A stretch of DNA of 12,500 bases. Origin: Conus ventricosus (taxonomy: Eukaryota > Mollusca > Gastropoda > Neogastropoda > Conidae). Where the stretch lies: positions 5,757,714-5,770,213 of the forward strand of contig CM031603.1 in the NCBI GenBank assembly GCA_018398815.1. Reading direction: 5' to 3'. The notes beneath the pieces were generated by a model, which made no database searches, was not told where the DNA came from, and saw only the letters and a program-made list of their open reading frames with translations. Numbering within the stretch: position 1 is the first letter of the stretch; each line of letters opens with the position of its first letter. The translations under genes were made by a program, and so were the position numbers. Below are positions 9,308 through 12,500 of the stretch, one piece after another.

Positions 9308-9369
9308 GTGTGTGTGCGTGGGTGCGTGTGTGTGTGTGTGCGTGGGTGCGTGCGTGCGTGCGTGCGTGC

Positions 9370-9442
<73 letters not shown>
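8955..9442. repeat. Compound (TG)n array with ordered interruptions
   Basis: About 490 bp of TG dinucleotides interrupted by (GTT)n at about 9030-9049, by TATTGTCG near 9060 and 9143, by the variant TCTGTTGTCG near 9197, by GCGT runs at 9207-9232 and 9351-9376, and by GCGTGGGTGCG near 9317 and 9339. Repeated interruptions show that parts of the array were duplicated as larger units. The whole tract has Z-DNA potential. Confidence 0.98.
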
Positions 9443-9443
<1 letters not shown>

Positions 9444-9470
9444 CAGATACACAGACAATAAGTCACAGAC

Positions 9471-9475
<5 letters not shown>

Positions 9476-9567
<92 letters not shown>

Positions 9568-9657
9568 TTACAGCCAGACAGACAGGGACACAGACAGGCA
9601 GTCAGACAAACGTACAGTCGGACAGACAAACAGACATACACCCAGTAAGACAGACAT
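9476..9657. repeat. (GA)n array followed by degenerate CAGA/CAGACA repeats
   Basis: GA dinucleotides run at 9476-9565, then a degenerate CAGA-type tetranucleotide region to about 9657. A short ACAGACAATAAGTCACAGAC linker separates it from the (TG)n array. Confidence 0.97.
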
Positions 9658-9689
9658 CCACTTGTTGATACGAACCAAGCACTGTCGAC

Positions 9690-9768
9690 CCCAACAGATT
9701 CTCCTTTTCCACGATCGTTCGGATGCTGTCGGAAGTGTATCCCTCGTCCAGCATCCATCGTGCCAGAC
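9690..9768 (-). CDS. Possible exon, unidentified protein
   Basis: On the minus strand an acceptor-like CTCTTTGACAG (9779-9769) opens a frame reading LARWMLDEGYTSDSIRTIVE then KENLLGS, a protein-like sequence with two predicted short helices. It lies about 0.8 kb upstream of the other minus-strand candidate exon, and the space between is filled by simple repeats, as in a repeat-rich intron. The 3' limit is uncertain because no strong donor follows; the coordinates mark the most protein-like stretch. The frame also continues into the CAGA repeats, which I exclude. Family not recognised. Confidence 0.35.
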
Positions 9769-9958
9769 CTGTCAAAGAGCCAGACCGTCAGTGAACTGGG
9801 TGCCGACCGGACTAAGACTGCCGCTCTCCAGAAATCACACCGTGGAATTGACATGCTTCTTGTCTCGTGGTTTCTTCGTCACTCGCGACCGTCTTCTTCA
9901 CAGATCACTTCTGGGATAACTAATAGTTTTCCTTGTCTGTTGCGTGTGTACAGTGGTA
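9769..9958. other. Spacer, possibly intron of the minus-strand candidate gene
   Basis: About 190 bp of non-repetitive DNA with no further supported exon. Confidence 0.5.
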
Positions 9959-9959
9959 T

Positions 9960-10016
<57 letters not shown>

Positions 10017-10267
10017 TCTCTCTCTCTCTCTCTCTCTCAGGCTGGCTATCTGTCTAACTTTTTCTCTCTCTCTCTCTCTCACTGTGCCTCTGTTTCTGTC
10101 TATGTGTCTGTCTGTTGGTCGGCCTGCCTGCATCCCCCTCTCTCTCTTTCTTCCCCTCTCTCTCTTTCTCCCCCTCTCTCTGTCTATGTCTCTGTCTGTC
10201 TGTCTGTCTCTCTCTCTGTCTCTCTCTCTCATATGTCTGTCTGCCAGTCTCATTCTCACCCCCCGCC

Positions 10268-10336
<69 letters not shown>

Positions 10337-10452
10337 GGCCGTTCCTCTCTCACTCCAATAAGTAACTCTCCATCCCCTCTCTCACTTTGTCTATGTTTCT
10401 GTCTCTGTATCTCTATCTCTCTGTCTCTGTCTCTCTCTGCTCCTCTCTCACC

Positions 10453-10514
<62 letters not shown>

Positions 10515-10597
10515 CTCTCCAATAAATGACTCTCTTCCCCCCTCTCTCTGTCTATGTCTCAGTCTCTGTCTCTCTTTGTCTCTCTCTCTCTTTCTCT
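9959..10597. repeat. Large (CT)n block with CTGT variants and internal duplication
   Basis: About 640 bp of CT dinucleotides mixed with CTGTCTGT and CCCCTCTCT words. The words CTCCAATAA, ACTCTC, CCCCTCTCT and GTCTATGT recur in the same order from 10353 and again from 10517, a spacing of 164 bp. The block forms a polypyrimidine mirror-like tract (triplex potential) and ends exactly where LINE copy 2 begins. Leu-Ser repeat frames are artefacts. Confidence 0.97.
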
Positions 10598-12500
10598 GTA
10601 CACAAGATTGCAAGGAGAAGATTTCAACCGTCAAACAATATTTCTGTAACTGAATGGTTCGAACATTTTAGAAGCTTGTTGGAGATAAATGAAGAAAACA
10701 ATATTACAGAGAACATAGTTCACGAAAATGAGGAGGAGGAATTTCCGTACGAAAGAGCAATATCTCGAGAAGAAGTGTTGCTCGGAATCAGAAAATTGAA
10801 AAATGGAAAATATGCTGGCCCTGATGGTTTAATTGGTGAATTTTTTAGATATTCTGGCGAGTCCGTCTTGAATTTCTTAGTGAAGTTGTTTAACTTCCTC
10901 TTTGATAGTGGCGCTTACCCTGACAGCTGGAAAGAATCTATTATTTTACCCTTGTTCAAGAAGGGCGATGTTAACAATGTAAATAAGTATAGAGGTATTT
11001 CATTATGCAATATTTGTAGCAAACTTTACAGCTCGGTTATTAATAGTAGATTGCATGAATGGGTAATTCAGAACAATATAACTGGAGAGCATCAGGCGGG
11101 GTTTAAAAGAGGTTATTCTACAATTGATCATATATTCACCAACTTCCTGCTGTTCAGAAAGAACTCTAAAAGAATCAGAAGTTATATGTTGCCTTTGTGG
11201 ATTTTGAAAAGGCTTTTGATTCCATTTCTCGAAAATTGTTATGGCCTGTTTTGTTAAAAACTGGAATCAGGGGTAAGTTGTACAGTGCAATACAGAGTAT
11301 GTATTGTGAGGTAAAAGCAAAAAATACGATCAGGGGCAAAATTATCTGAATTCATTAAGTGTACAAGTGGGGTTAAACAAGGAGATGTCTGTAGTCCGAT
11401 TTTATTTTCCTTATTTATTAATGAGTTAGCCTTAGAAATAATTAAAAATGGCCGTCATGGAGTAATTTCTGATCTTTTAAAATTGTGTGTGCTGCTTTTT
11501 GCCGATGATATTATTTTACTTTCAGTATCAGTGGTTGGTCTCCAGAGACAACTAAATAATTTGTATTCTGCAGCAGGCAGACTAGAACTAAATGTTAATA
11601 TGAATAAGACCTATATTGTTGTATTTCGTAAAGGAAGATATTTAGCCCGCACTGAAAATGGACCTATGGAGGTGATAGAATACATGTGATTAATGCTTAC
11701 AAATACCTTGGCATTTATTTTACAACGAAACTTAGTTTTGGTTTTGCTTGTCACGATATAGTCAATAGAGCCAAAAAGGCGGTCAATAGTATTCTTCATA
11801 TTTTGTACAGGTTAGAGTGTAACTCGTTCAGTGTTTTTACAAAGTTGTTTGATTCACAGGAACAGCCAATTTTACAATATGGAGCAGAAGTATGGGCTTT
11901 TGACAAAGGTGCCTTCATTGAAAAAGTTCACCTGTATGCGCTGAAGCGCTTTTTGAATGTAGACAGTAGAACGCCCAATGATATGGTTTATGGTGAACGT
12001 GGACGATATCCAATTTATTTAAATTCCTATTTGAAATGTATAAAATATTGGCTCAAGTTAACAAGAATGAATGACGATAGGATGCCCTTTAAAGGTTACA
12101 GGGTGCTGTTGAGTTTAGATGATAATGGTAAAAGAACATGGGCTTCCCATGTTCGACAGTGTTTGAATTCATACGGATATGGTTTTGTTTGGGATAACCA
12201 AGGTGTAGAAATATATCAGAATTTCTGAATTGTTTTAAACAGGGGATTATAGATTGCAGGTGGCAGGACTGGTATGATCATATGTGTAATAGTGATAGAT
12301 TTGCTCAGTATGAACTCTTTAAATCGACACATAGCTTAGAACCTTACATTGAGATAAAAATGAATAGAATTATCAACTGTGCACTGACAAAATTTAGATT
12401 TGGCAAGTCTGATATCGCATGTCATCGCCTCAGGTATAGTAATGTTGTTGAAAATGAACTGATGTGTCGACTTTGTAACAGAGCAAGAGAAGATAAATAC
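10598..12500 (+). mobile_element. Non-LTR retrotransposon (LINE) copy 2, 5'-truncated
   Basis: LINE-coding sequence begins at the end of the (CT)n block, without endonuclease domain, and continues past the right edge. Loss of the 5' part is typical of incomplete target-primed reverse transcription. The linker and RT start align with LINE copy 1 (positions 1-235, minus strand) at about half identity by eye, so the two are related families in opposite orientation. Confidence 0.92.
10598..12500 (+). pseudogene. LINE ORF2: linker, reverse transcriptase, C-terminal zinc-finger start
   Basis: Reverse transcriptase motifs in order: GPDGLIGEFF (from 10817), LFKKGD...YRGISL (about 10950-11005), HQAGFKRGYST (about 11090-11122), FVDFEKAFDSI around 11197-11223, SGVKQGDVCSP near 11370-11400, the catalytic FADD at 11498-11509, LELNVNMNKT near 11590 and YKYLGIYF near 11698. 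After the RT comes a W-, K- and R-rich region (RWQDWYDHM near 12260) and then CRLC at 12465-12476, which fits the first half of the C-terminal zinc finger of many LINEs; the rest lies outside. The frame changes four times, each by a single A: a loss near 11173, a gain in the A6 run at 11319-11324, a loss at 11655-11658 and a loss at 12209-12211. There is no in-frame nonsense substitution. If these are reading errors the RT would be intact. Confidence 0.93.

Noticed and set aside
8772..9854. Long minus-strand open frame of about 360 codons
   Set aside because: Most of it is His-Thr and Leu-Ser repeats produced by reading (TG)n and (GA)n; only short non-repeat parts could be real and they are in other frames.
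10640..10655. tRNA/SINE B-box-like GGTTCGAA
   Set aside because: It lies inside the LINE reading frame (EWFEHF) and has no A box upstream.

Overview
The window looks like animal nuclear DNA, most likely from a marine mollusc such as a gastropod (inference from the retroposon type, the Tc1 element and the extreme density of dinucleotide repeats; nothing here fixes the species). There is no bacterial gene, rRNA, tRNA or CRISPR array. Roughly a fifth of the window is simple repeat, and almost all recognisable coding sequence belongs to transposable elements.

Layout, left to right. Positions 1-1868 hold a minus-strand non-LTR retrotransposon (LINE copy 1): the end of an ORF1-like protein, then an ORF2 with an APE-type endonuclease, a linker and the very start of the reverse transcriptase, cut by the window edge. 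A (GA)n tract (1869-1973) abuts it. From 1974 to 5087 there is no convincing gene: a 157-bp (CA)n tract, two families of degenerate tandem/direct repeats (periods about 135 and 258 bp), a C-tract/GT block and a polypyrimidine/(TA)n block. A complete Tc1-like DNA transposon with perfect 28-bp inverted repeats lies at 5088-6636; its DD34E transposase is broken by three small indels. The C-rich sequence on its two sides is partly duplicated.

From about 7000 to 9770 the DNA is mixed single-copy-like and simple repeat. It holds a hammerhead-like hairpin, a poly-A tract, one possible plus-strand exon followed by a strong GTAAGT donor, and two possible minus-strand exons preceded by acceptor-like CAG sites, separated by about 0.7 kb of (TG)n/(AG)n arrays. 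A 640-bp (CT)n block (9959-10597) leads straight into LINE copy 2 on the plus strand, which carries the linker, the whole reverse transcriptase and the start of a C-terminal zinc-finger region, and runs off the right edge.

No set of genes works together here. The most useful observations are: the three element ORF sets carry about 14 frame-shifting indels but no in-frame nonsense substitution, which points to indel errors or very young copies; both LINE copies are preceded, in their own sense, by a (CT)n tract; and each candidate minus-strand exon sits between reverse-complementary dinucleotide tracts. I did not find a clear previously undescribed system.
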